Source: Eledone cirrhosa (Eukaryota > Mollusca > Cephalopoda > Octopoda > Eledonidae). From it: a stretch of 64,000 bases of DNA. A program made the translations under genes and the position numbers. Under the pieces are notes generated by a model that saw only the letters and a list, made by a program, of their open reading frames with translations, searched no databases and was not told the DNA's origin. The DNA lies in NCBI GenBank assembly GCA_964016885.1, contig OZ024740.1:10356454-10420453 (forward strand), in the 5' to 3' direction. Below, piece by piece: positions 46,101 to 59,700 of this stretch. Numbering within the stretch: position 1 is the first letter of the stretch; each line of letters begins with the position of its first letter.

Positions 46101-48060
46101 ATACTGCCAATCCACCACCCTAGCATGGTGTCCCACCCTCTACCGATACTGCCAATCAACCACCCTAGCATGGTGTCCCACCCTCTACCGATACTGCCAA
46201 TCCACCAACCTAGCATGGTGTCCGACCCTCTACCGATACTACCAATCCACCACCCTAGCATGGTGTCAGACCCTCTACCGATACTGCCAATCCACCACCC
46301 AAACATGGTGTCAGACGCTCTACCGATACTGCCAATCCACCACCCTAGCATGGTGTCAGACCCTCTACCGATACTGCCAATCCACCACCCTAGCATGGTG
46401 TCCCACCCTCTACCGATACTGCCAATCCACCACCCTAGCATGGTGTCCCACCCTCTACCGATACTACCAATCCACCACCCTAGCATGGTGTCAGACCCTC
46501 TACCGATACTGCCAATCCACCACCCTAGCATGATGTCCGACCCTCTACCGATACTGCCAATCCACCACCCTAGCATGGTGTCCGACCCTCTACCGATACT
46601 ACCAATCCACCACCCTAGCATGGTGTCAGACCCTCTACCGATACTGCCAATCCACCACCCTAGCATGGTGACCGACCCTCTACCGATACTACCAATCCAC
46701 CACCCTAGCATGGTGTCAGACCCTCTACCGATACTGCCAATCCACCACCCTAGCATGGTGTCAGACGCTCTACCGATACTGCCAATCCACCACCCTAGCA
46801 TGGTGTCAGACGCTCTACCGATACTGCCAATCCACCACCCTAGCATGGTGTCAGACCCTCTACCGATACTGCCAATCCACCACCCTAGCATGGTGTCCCA
46901 CCCTCTACCGATACTGCCAATCCACCACCCTAGCATGGTGTTCCACCCTCTACCGATACTGCCAATCCACCACCCTAGCATGGTGTCAGACGCTCTACCG
47001 ATACTGCCAATCCACCACCCTAGCATGGTGTCAGACCCTCTACCGATACTGCCAATCCACCACCCTAGCATGGTGTCCCACCCTCTACCGATACTGCCAA
47101 TCCACCACCCTAGCATGGTGTCCCACCCTCTACCGATACTGCCAATCCACCACCCTAGCATGGTGTCAGACCCTCTACCGATACTGCCAATCCACCACCC
47201 TAGCATGGTGTCCCACCCTCTACCGATACTGCCAATCCACCACCCTAGCATGGTGTCCCACCCTCTACCGATACTGCCAATCCACCACCCTAGCATGGTG
47301 TCCGACCCTCTACCGATACTGCCAATCCACCACCCTAGCATGGTGTCCGACCCTCTACCGATACTGCCAATCCACCACCCTAGCATGGTGTCAGACCCTC
47401 TACCGACACTGCAAATCCACCACCCTAGCATGGTGTCCCACCCTCTACCGATACTGCCAATCCACCACCCTAGCATGGTGTCAGACCCTCTACCGATACT
47501 GCCAATCCACCACCCTAGCATGGTGTCAGACCCCCTACCAATACTGCCAATCCAGCACCCTAGCATGGTGTCCCACCCTCTACCGATACTGCCAATCCAA
47601 CACCCTAGCATGGTGTCAGACCCTCTACCGATAGTGCCAATCCACCACCCTAGCATGGTGTCCCCCCCCCTCTACCGATACTGCCAATCCACCACCCTAC
47701 CATGGTGTCCGACCCTTTACCGATACTGCCAATCCACCACCCTAGCATGGTGTCCCACCCTCTACCGATACTGCAAATCCACCACCCTAGCATGGTGTCA
47801 GACCCTCTACCGATACTGCCAATCCACCACCCTAGCATGGTGTCCCACCCTCTACCGATACTGCAAATCCACCACCCTAGCATGGTGTCAGACCCTCTAC
47901 CGATGCTGCCAATCCACCACCCTAGGATGGTGTCCCACCCTCTACCGATACTGCCAATCCACCACCCTAGCATGGTGTCAGACCCTCTACCGATACTGCC
48001 AATCCACCACCCTAGCATGGTGTCCGACCCTCTACCGATACTGCCAATCCACCACCCTAG

Positions 48061-48240
48061 CATGGTGTCCCCCCCTCTACCGATACTGCCAATCCACCAC
48101 CCTAGCATGGTGTCCCCCCCTCTACCGATACTGCCAATCCACCACCCTAGCATGGTGTCCCCCCCTCTACCGATACTGCCAATCCACCACCCTAGCATGG
48201 TGTCCCCCCCTCTACCGATACTGCCAATCCACCACCCTAG
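48061..48240. repeat. Cluster of four C-run variant units
   Basis: Four successive units carry GTCCCCCCCTC, giving an unbroken run of seven C where other units have CCCACCC or CAGACCC. Similar clusters occur at 50,811-50,990 (four), 51,577-51,711 (three) and 54,050-54,230 (four). They mark related blocks and show short-range copying of a single variant. A nearby unit at 47,661 has nine C in the tract and is 47 bp long. Confidence 0.85.
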
Positions 48241-51200
48241 CATGGTGTCCCACCCTCTACCGATACTGCCAATCCACCACCCTAGCATGGTGTCAGACCC
48301 TCTACCGATACTGCCAATCCACCACCCTAGCATGGTGTCCGACCCTCTACCGATACTGCCAATCCACCACCCTAGCATGGTGTCCCACCCTCTACCGATA
48401 CTGCCAATCCACCACCCTAGCATGGTGTCAGACCCTCTACCGATACTGCCAATCCACCACCCTAGCATGGTGTCAGACCCTCTACCGATACTGCCAATCC
48501 ACCACCCTAGCATGGTGTCCGACCCTCTACCGATACTGCCAATCCACCACCCTAGCATGGTGTCCCACCCTCTACCGATACTGCCAATCCACAACCCTAG
48601 CATGGTGTCCCCCCTCTACCGATACTGGCCATCCACCACCCTAGCATGGTATCCCACCCTCTACCGATACTGCCAATCCACCACCCTAGCATGGTGTCAG
48701 ACCCTCTACCGATACTGCCAATCCACCACCCTAACATGGTGTCAGACCCTCTACCGACACTGCCAATCCACCACCCTAGCATGGTGTCCCACCCTCTACC
48801 GATACTGCCAATCCACCACCCTAGCATGGTGTCAGACCCTCTACCGATACTGCCAATCCACCAACCTAGCATGGTGTCAGACCCTCTGCCGATACTGCCA
48901 ATTCACCACCCTAGCATGGTGTCAGACGCTCTACCGATACTGCCAATCCACCACCCTAACATGTTGTCAGACCCTCTACTGACACTGCCAATCCACCACC
49001 CTAGCATGGTGTCAGACCCTCTACCGATACTGCCAATCCACCACACTAGCATGGTGTCCCACCCTCTACCGATACTGCCAATCCACCACCCTAGCATGGT
49101 GTTAGACCCTCTACCGATACTGCAAATCCACCACCCTAGCATGGTGTCCCACCCTCTTCCGATACTGCCAATCCACCACCCTAGCATGGTGTCCGACCCT
49201 CTACCGATACTGCCAATCCACCACCCTAGCATGGTGTCCCACCCTCTACCGATAGTGCCAATCCACCACCCTAGCATGGTGTCAGACCCTCTACCGACAC
49301 TGCCAATCCACCACCCTAGCATGGTGTCAGACTCTCTACCGATACTCCCAATCCACCACCCTAGCATGGTGTCAGACCCTCTACCGATACTGCCAATCCA
49401 CCACCCTAGCATGGTGTCAGACCCTCTACCGATACTGCCAATTCACCACCCTAGCATGGTGTCAGACCCTCTACCGATACTGCCAATCCACCACCCTAGC
49501 ATGGTGTCCCACCCTCTACCGATACTGCCAATCCACCACCCTAGCATGGTGTCAGACCCTCTACCGATACTGCCAATCCACCACCCTAGCATGGTGTCCC
49601 ACCCTCTACCAATACTGCCAATCCACCACCCTAGCATGGTGTCCCACCCTCTACCGATACTGCCAATCCACCACCCTAGCATGGTGTCAGACCCTCTACC
49701 GATACTGCAAATCCACCACCCTAGCATGGTCTCCCACCCTCTTCCGATACTGCCAATCCACCACCCTAGCATGGTGTCCGACCCTCTACCGATACTGCCA
49801 ATCCACCACCCTAGCATGGTGTCGCACCCTCTACCGATACTGCCAATCCACCACCCTAGCATGGTGTCCCACCCTCTACCGATACTGCCAATACACCACC
49901 CTAGCATGGTGTCCCACCCTCTACCGATACTGCCAATCCACCACCCTAGCATGGTGTCCCACCCTCTACCGATACTGCCAATACACCACCCTAGCATGGT
50001 GTCCCACCCTCTACCGATACTGCCAATCCACCACCCTAGCATGGTGTCAGACCCTCTACCGATACTGCCAATTCACCACCCTAGCATGGTGTCAGACCCT
50101 CTACCGACACTGCCGATCCACCACCCTAGCATGGTGTCAGACCCTCTACCGATACTGCCAATCCACCACACTAGCATGGTGTCCCACCCTCTACCGATAC
50201 TGCCAATCCACCACCCTAGCATGGTGTCAGACCCTCTACCGATACTGCCAATCCACCACCCTAGCATGGTGTCAGACCCTCTACCGATACTGCCAATCCA
50301 CCACCCTAGCATGGTGTCATACCCTCTACCGATACTGCCAATCCACCACCCTAGCATAGTGTCCCACCCTCTACCGATACTGCCAATCCACCACCCTAGC
50401 ATGGTGTCCCACCCTCTTCCGATACTGCCAATCCACCACCCTAGCATGGTGTCAGACCCTCTACCGATACTGCCAATCCACCACCCTAGCATGGTGTCAG
50501 ACCCTCTACCGATACTGCCAATCCACCACCCTAGCATGGTGTCCGACCCTCTACCGATACTGCCAATCCACCACCCTAGCATGGTGTCCCCCCCTCTACC
50601 GATACTGCCAATCCACCACCCTAGCATGGTGTCCCACCCTCTTCCGATACTGCCAATCCACCACCCTAGCATGGTGTCAGACCCTCTACCGATACTGCCA
50701 ATCCACCACCCTAGCATGGTGTCAGACCCTCTACCGATACTGCCAATCCACCACCCTAGCATGGTGTCCGACCCTCTACCGATACTGCCAATCCACCACC
50801 CTAGCATGGTGTCCCCCCCTCTACCGATACTGCCAATCCACCACCCTAGCATGGTGTCCCCCCCTCTACCGATACTGCCAATCCACCACCCTAGCATGGT
50901 GTCCCCCCCTCTACCGATACTGCCAATCCACCACCCTAGCATGGTGTCCCCCCCTCTACCGATACTGCCAATCCACCACCCTAGCATGGTGTCAGACCCT
51001 CTATCGATACTGCCAATCCACCACCCTAGCATGGTGTCCCACTCTCTACCGATACTGCCAATCCACCACCCTAGCATGGTGTCCCCCCCTCTACCGATAC
51101 TGCCAATCCACCACCCTAGCATGGTGTCCCACCCTCTACCGATACTGCCAATCCACCACCCTAGCATGGTGTCAGACCCTCTACCGATACTGCCAATCCA

Positions 51201-54200
51201 CCACCCTAGCATGGTGTCCGACCCTCTACCGATACTGCCAATCCACCACCCTAGCATGGTGTCCCACCCTCTACCGATACTGCCAATCCACCACCCTAGC
51301 ATGGTGTCAGACCCTCTACCGATACTGCCAATCCACCACCCTAGCATGGTGTCCCACCCTCTACCGATACTGCCAATCCACCACCCTAGCATGGTGTCAG
51401 ACCCTCTACCGATACTGCCAATCCACCACCCTAGCATGGTGTCCGACCCTCTACAGATACTGCCAATCCACCACCCTAGCATGGTGTCAGACCCTCTACC
51501 GATACTGCCAATCCACCACACTAGCATGGTGTCCCACCCTCTACCGACACTGCCAATCCACCACCCTAGCATGGTGTCCCCCCCTCTACCGATACTGCCA
51601 ATCCACCACCCTAGCATGGTGTCCCCCCCTCTACCGATACTGCCAATCCACCACCCTAGCATGGTGTCCCCCCCTCTACCGATACTGCCAATCCACCACC
51701 CTAGCATGGTGTCCCACCCTCTACCGATACTGCCAATCCACCACCCTAGCATGGTGTCAGACCCTCTACCGATACTGCCAATCCACCACCCTAGCATGGT
51801 GTCCGACCCTCTACCGATACTGCCAATCCACCACCCTAGCATGGTGTCCCACCCTCTACCGATACTGCCAATCCACCACCCTAGCATGGTGTCAGACCCT
51901 CTACCGATACTGCCAATCCACCACCCTAGCATGGTGTCAGACCCTCTACCGATACTGCCAATCCACCACCCTAGCATGGTGTCCGACCCTCTACCGATAC
52001 TGCCAATCCACCACCCTAGCATGGTGTCCCACCCTCTACCGATACTGCCAATCCACAACCCTAGCATGGTGTCCCCCCTCTACCGATACTGGCCATCCAC
52101 CACCCTAGCATGGTATCCCACCCTCTACCGATACTGCCAATCCACCACCCTAGCATGGTGTCAGACCCTCTACCGATACTGCCAATCCACCACCCTAACA
52201 TGGTGTCAGACCCTCTACCGACACTGCCAATCCACCACCCTAGCATGGTGTCCCACCCTCTACCGATACTGCCAATCCACCACCCTAGCATGGTGTCAGA
52301 CCCTCTACCGATACTGCCAATCCACCAACCTAGCATGGTGTCAGACCCTCTGCCGATACTGCCAATTCACCACCCTAGCATGGTGTCAGACGCTCTACCG
52401 ATACTGCCAATCCACCACCCTAACATGTTGTCAGACCCTCTACTGACACTGCCAATCCACCACCCTAGCATGGTGTCAGACCCTCTACCGATACTGCCAA
52501 TCCACCACACTAGCATGGTGTCCCACCCTCTACCGATACTGCCAATCCACCACCCTAGCATGGTGTTAGACCCTCTACCGATACTGCAAATCCACCACCC
52601 TAGCATGGTGTCCCACCCTCTTCCGATACTGCCAATCCACCACCCTAGCATGGTGTCCGACCCTCTACCGATACTGCCAATCCACCACCCTAGCATGGTG
52701 TCCCACCCTCTACCGATAGTGCCAATCCACCACCCTAGCATGGTGTCAGACCCTCTACCGACACTGCCAATCCACCACCCTAGCATGGTGTCAGACTCTC
52801 TACCGATACTCCCAATCCACCACCCTAGCATGGTGTCAGACCCTCTACCGATACTGCCAATCCACCACCCTAGCATGGTGTCAGACCCTCTACCGATACT
52901 GCCAATTCACCACCCTAGCATGGTGTCAGACCCTCTACCGATACTGCCAATCCACCACCCTAGCATGGTGTCCCACCCTCTACCGATACTGCCAATCCAC
53001 CACCCTAGCATGGTGTCAGACCCTCTACCGATACTGCCAATCCACCACCCTAGCATGGTGTCCCACCCTCTACCAATACTGCCAATCCACCACCCTAGCA
53101 TGGTGTCCCACCCTCTACCGATACTGCCAATCCACCACCCTAGCATGGTGTCAGACCCTCTACCGATACTGCAAATCCACCACCCTAGCATGGTCTCCCA
53201 CCCTCTTCCGATACTGCCAATCCACCACCCTAGCATGGTGTCCGACCCTCTACCGATACTGCCAATCCACCACCCTAGCATGGTGTCGCACCCTCTACCG
53301 ATACTGCCAATCCACCACCCTAGCATGGTGTCCCACCCTCTACCGATACTGCCAATACACCACCCTAGCATGGTGTCCCACCCTCTACCGATACTGCCAA
53401 TCCACCACCCTAGCATGGTGTCCCACCCTCTACCGATACTGCCAATACACCACCCTAGCATGGTGTCCCACCCTCTACCGATACTGCCAATCCACCACCC
53501 TAGCATGGTGTCAGACCCTCTACCGATACTGCCAATTCACCACCCTAGCATGGTGTCAGACCCTCTACCGACACTGCCGATCCACCACCCTAGCATGGTG
53601 TCAGACCCTCTACCGATACTGCCAATCCACCACACTAGCATGGTGTCCCACCCTCTACCGATACTGCCAATCCACCACCCTAGCATGGTGTCAGACCCTC
53701 TACCGATACTGCCAATCCACCACCCTAGCATGGTGTCAGACCCTCTACCGATACTGCCAATCCACCACCCTAGCATGGTGTCATACCCTCTACCGATACT
53801 GCCAATCCACCACCCTAGCATAGTGTCCCACCCTCTACCGATACTGCCAATCCACCACCCTAGCATGGTGTCCCACCCTCTTCCGATACTGCCAATCCAC
53901 CACCCTAGCATGGTGTCAGACCCTCTACCGATACTGCCAATCCACCACCCTAGCATGGTGTCAGACCCTCTACCGATACTGCCAATCCACCACCCTAGCA
54001 TGGTGTCCGACCCTCTACCGATACTGCCAATCCACCACCCTAGCATGGTGTCCCCCCCTCTACCGATACTGCCAATCCACCACCCTAGCATGGTGTCCCC
54101 CCCTCTACCGATACTGCCAATCCACCACCCTAGCATGGTGTCCCCCCCTCTACCGATACTGCCAATCCACCACCCTAGCATGGTGTCCCCCCCTCTACCG

Positions 54201-56060
54201 ATACTGCCAATCCACCACCCTAGCATGGTGTCAGACCCTCTATCGATACTGCCAATCCACCACCCTAGCATGGTGTCCCACTCTCTACCGATACTGCCAA
54301 TCCACCACCCTAGCATGGTGTCCCCCCCTCTACCGATACTGCCAATCCACCACCCTAGCATGGTGTCCCACCCTCTACCGATACTGCCAATCCACCACCC
54401 TAGCATGGTGTCAGACCCTCTACCGATACTGCCAATCCACCACCCTAGCATGGTGTCCGACCCTCTACCGATACTGCCAATCCACCACCCTAGCATGGTG
54501 TCCCACCCTCTACCGATACTGCCAATCCACCACCCTAGCATGGTGTCAGACCCTCTACCGATACTGCCAATCCACCACCCTAGCATGGTGTCCCACCCTC
54601 TACCGATACTGCCAATCCACCACCCTAGCATGGTGTCAGACCCTCTACCGATACTGCCAATCCACCACCCTAGCATGGTGTCCGACCCTCTACAGATACT
54701 GCCAATCCACCACCCTAGCATGGTGTCAGACCCTCTACCGATACTGCCAATCCACCACACTAGCATGGTGTCCCACCCTCTACCGACACTGCCAATCCAC
54801 CACCCTAGCATGGTGTCCCACCCTCTACCGATACTGCCAATCCACCACCCTAGCATGGTGTTAGACCCTCTACCGATACTGCAAATCCACCACCCTAGCA
54901 TGGTGTCCCACCCTCTTCCGATACTGCCAATCCACCACCCTAGCATGGTGTCCGACCCTCTACCGATACTGCCAATCCACCACCCTAGCATGGTGTCCCA
55001 CCCTCTACCGATAGTGCCAATCCACCACCCTAGCATGGTGTCAGACCCTCTACCGACACTGCCAATCCACCACCCTAGCATGGTGTCAGACTCTCTACCG
55101 ATACTCCCAATCCACCACCCTAGCATGGTGTCAGACCCTCTACCGATACTGCCAATCCACCACCCTAACATGGTGTCAGACCCTCTACCGATACTGCCAA
55201 TCCACCACCCTAGCATGGTGTCAGACCCTCTACCGATACTGCCAATTCACCACCCTAGCATGGTGTCAGACCCTCTACCGATACTGCCAATCCACCACCC
55301 TAGCATGGTGTCCCACCCTCTACCGATACTGCCAATCCACCACCCTAGCATGGTGTCAGACCCTCTACCGATACTGCCAATCCACCACCCTAGCATGGTG
55401 TCCCACCCTCTACCGATACTGCCAATCCACCACCCTAGCATGGTGTCCCACCCTCTACCGATACTGCCAATCCACCACCCTAGCATGGTGTCAGACCCTC
55501 TACCGATACTGCAAATCCACCACCCTAGCATGGTCTCCCACCCTCTTCCGATACTGCCAATCCACCACCCTAGCATGGTGTCCGACCCTCTACCGATACT
55601 GCCAATCCACCACCCTAGCATGGTGTCGCACCCTCTACCGATACTGCCAATCCACCACCCTAGCATGGTGTCCCACCCTCTACCGATACTGCCAATACAC
55701 CACCCTAGCATGGTGTCCCACCCTCTACCGATACTGCCAATCCACCACCCTAGCATGGTGTCCCACCCTCTACCGATACTGCCAATACACCACCCTAGCA
55801 TGGTGTCCCACCCTCTACCGATACTGCCAATCCACCACCCTAGCATGGTGTCAGACCCTCTACCGATACTGCCAATTCACCACCCTAGCATGGTGTCAGA
55901 CCCTCTACCGATACTGCCGATCCACCACCCTAGCATGGTGTCAGACCCTCTACCGATACTGCCAATCCACCACACTAGCATGGTGTCCCACCCTCTACCG
56001 ATACTGCCAATCCACCACCCTAGCATGGTGTCAGACCCTCTACCGATACTGCCAATTCAC
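48106..56060. repeat. Three-copy nested macro-repeat (3,464 bp, then 2,295-2,340 bp offset)
   Basis: The unit containing CTGGCCATCC at 48,625 recurs at 52,089, and the unit with GTGTTAGACC recurs at 49,099, 52,563 and 54,858. Copies one and two are offset by 3,464 bp (77 units minus one base). The third, partial copy is offset by 2,295 bp and, after gaining one CTAACATGG unit near 55,170, by 2,340 bp (51 and 52 units). Copy one has five extra units between about 50,580 and 50,800, which lowers the offset to 3,239 bp for the C-run units (50,811 and 54,050). Long stretches of copies one and two look identical by eye. Confidence 0.87.
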
Positions 56061-56076
56061 CACCCTAGCATGGTGT

Positions 56077-56620
56077 CATACCCTCTACCGATACTGCCAA
56101 TCCACCACCCTAGCATAGTGTCCCACCCTCTACCGATACTGCCAATCCACCACCCTAGCATGGTGTCCCACCCTCTTCCGATACTGCCAATCCACCACCC
56201 TAGCATGGTGTCAGACCCTCTACCGATACTGCCAATCCACCACCCTAGCATGGTGTCAGACCCTCTACCGATACTGCCAATCCACCACCCTAGCATGGTG
56301 TCAGACCCTCTACCGATACTGCCAATCCACCACCCTAGCATGGTGTCATACCCTCTACCGATACTGCCAATCCACCACCCTAGCATAGTGTCCCACCCTC
56401 TACCGATACTGCCAATCCACCACCCTAGCATGGTGTCCCACCCTCTTCCGATACTGCCAATCCACCACCCTAGCATGGTGTCAGACCCTCTACCGATACT
56501 GCCAATCCACCACCCTAGCATGGTGTCAGACCCTCTACCGATACTGCCAATCCACCACCCTAGCATGGTGTCAGACCCTCTACCGATACTGCCAATCCAC
56601 CACCCTAGCATGGTGTCCCA
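56077..56620. repeat. Six-unit (270-bp) local duplication
   Basis: Units carrying GTGTCATACC at 56,073 and 56,343 are followed by the same succession: an ATAGTGTCCC unit, a plain TCCCAC unit, a CTCTTCCGATAC unit, then TCAGAC units. The spacing is 270 bp, six units. The same sequence of variants is found singly near 50,320 and 53,785. Confidence 0.75.
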
Positions 56621-56776
56621 CCCTCTTCCGATACTGCCAATCCACCACCCTAGCATGGTGTCAGACCCTCTACCGATACTGCCAATCCACCACCCTAGCA
56701 TGGTGTCAGACCCTCTACCGATACTGCCAATCCACCACCCTAGCATGGTGTCAGACCCTCTACCGATACTGCCAAT

Positions 56777-59700
56777 CTAACACCCTAGCATGGTGTCAGA
56801 CCCTCTACCGATACTGCCAATCCACCGCCCTAGCATGGTGTCCGACTCTCTACCGATACTGCCAATCCACCACCCTAGCATGGTGTCCCACCCTCTACCG
56901 ATACTGCCAATCCACCACCCTAGCATGGTGTCAGACCCTCTACCGATACTGCCAATCCACCATCCTAACATGGTGTCAGACCCTCTACCGATACTGCCAA
57001 TCCACCACCCTAGCATGGTGTCCGACTCTCTACCGATACTGCCAATCCACCACCCTAGCATGGTGTCCCACCCTCTACCGATACTGCCAATCCACCACCC
57101 TAGCATGGTGTCAGACCCTCTACCGATACTGCCAATCCACCATCCTAACATGGTGTCAGACCCTCTACCGATACTGCCAATCCACCACCCTAGCATGGTG
57201 TCAGACCCTCTACCGATACTGCCAATCCACCACCCTAGCATGGTGTCCGACCCTCTACCGATACTGCCAATCCACCACCCTAGCATGGTGTCCCACCCTC
57301 TACCGATACTGCCAATCCACCACCCTAGCATGGTCTCAGACTCTCTACCGATACTCCCAATCCACCACCCTAGCTTGGTGTCAGACCCTCTACCGATACT
57401 GCCAATCCACCACCCTAGCATGGTGTCAGACCCTCTACCGATACTGCCAATCCACCACCCTAGCATGGTGTCCGACCCTCTACCTATACTGCCAATCCAC
57501 CACCCTAGCATGGTGTCAGACCCTCTACCGATACTGCCAATTCACCACCCTAGCATGGTGTCCCACCCTCTACCGATACTGCCAATTCACCACCCTAGCA
57601 TGGTGTCCCACCCTCTACCGATACTGCCAATTCACCGCCCTAGCATGGTGTCAGACCCTCTACCGATACTGCCAATCCACCACCCTAGCATGGTGTCAGA
57701 CCCTCTACCGATACTGCCAATCCACCACCCTAGCATGGTGTCCCACTCTCTACCGATACTGCCAATCCAGCACCCTAGCATGGTGTCCCACCCTCTACCG
57801 ATACTGCCAATCCACCACCCTAGCATGGTGTCCCACTCTCTAGCGATACTGCCAATTCACCACCCTACCATGGTGTCCCACCCTCTAGCGATACTGCCAA
57901 TCCACCACCCTAGCATGGTGTCCCACCCTCTTCCGATACTGCCAATCCACCACCCTAGCATGGTGTCAGACCCTCTACCTATACTGCCAATCCACCACCC
58001 TAGCATGGTGTCAGACCCTCTACCGATACTGCCAATCCACCACCCTAGCATGGTGTCCGACCCTCTACCGATACTGCCAATCCACCACCCTAGCATGGTG
58101 TCCCACCCTCTACCGATACTGCCAATCCACCACCCTAGCATGGTGTCTGACCCTCTACCGATACTGCCAATCCACCACCCTAGCATGGTGTCCCACCCTC
58201 TACCGATAGTGCCAATCCACCACCCTAGCATGGTGTCCCACCCTCTACCGATAGTGCCAATCCACCACCCTAGCATGACGTCAGACCCTCTACCGATACT
58301 GCCAATCCACCACCCTAGCATGGCGTCAGACCCTCTACCGATACTGCCAATCCACCACCCTAGCATGGTGTCTGACTCTCTACCGATACTGCCAATCCAC
58401 CACCCTAGCATGGTGTCCGACCATCTACCGATACTGTCAATCCACCACCCTAGCATGGTGTCTGACTCTCTACCGATACTGCCAATCCACCACCCTAGCA
58501 TGGTGTCCGACCCTCTACCGATACTGTCAATCCACCACCCTAGCATGGTGTCCGACCCTCTACCGATACTGTCAATCCACCACCCTAGCATGGTGTCCGA
58601 CCCTCTACCGATACTGTCAATCCACCACCCTAGCATGGTGTCCGACCCTCTACCGATACTGTCAATCCACCACCCTAGCATGGTGTCTGACTCTCTACCG
58701 ATACTGCCAATCCACCACCCTAGCATGGTGTCCGACCCTCTACCGATACTGTCAATCCACCACCCTAGCATGGTGTCCGACCCTCTACCGATACTGTCAA
58801 TCCACCACCCTAGCATGGTGTCCGACCCTCTACCGATACTGCCAATCCACCACCCTAGCATGGCGTCAGACCCTCTACCGATACTGCCAATCCACCACCC
58901 TAGCATGGTGTCTGACTCTCTACCGATACTGCCAATCCACCACCCTAGCATGGTGTCCGACCATCTACCGATACTGCCAATCCACCACCCTAGCATGGTG
59001 TCCCACCCTCTACCGATACTGCCAATCCACCACCCTAGCATGGCGTCCGACCCTCTACCGATACTGCCAATCCACCACCCTAGCATGGCGTCCGACCCTC
59101 TACCGATACTGCCAATCCACCACCCTAGCATGGTGTCAGACCCTCTACCGATACTGCAAATCCACCACCCTAGCATGGTGTCCCACCCTCTACCGATACT
59201 GCCAATCCACCACCCTAGCATGGCGTCCGACCCTCTACCGATACTGCCAATCCACCACCCTAGCATGGTGTCAGACCCTCTACCGATACTGCAAATCCAC
59301 CACCCTAGCATGGTGTCCCACCCTCTACCGATACTGCCAATCCACCACCCTAGCATGGCGTCCGACCCTCTACCGATACTGCCAATCCACCACCCTAGCA
59401 TGGTGTCAGACCCTCTACCGATACTGCCAATCCACCACCCTAGCATGGTGTCCCACCCTCTACCGATACTGCCAATCCACCACCCTAGCATGGCGTCCGA
59501 CCCTCTACCGATACTGCCAATCCACCACCCTAGCATGGTGTCAGACCCTCTACCGATACTGCAAATCCACCACCCTAGCATGGTGTCCCACCCTCTACCG
59601 ATACTGCCAATCCACCACCCTAGCATGGCGTCCGACCCTCTACCGATACTGCCAATCCACCACCCTAGCATGGTGTCAGACCCTCTACCGATACTGCCAA

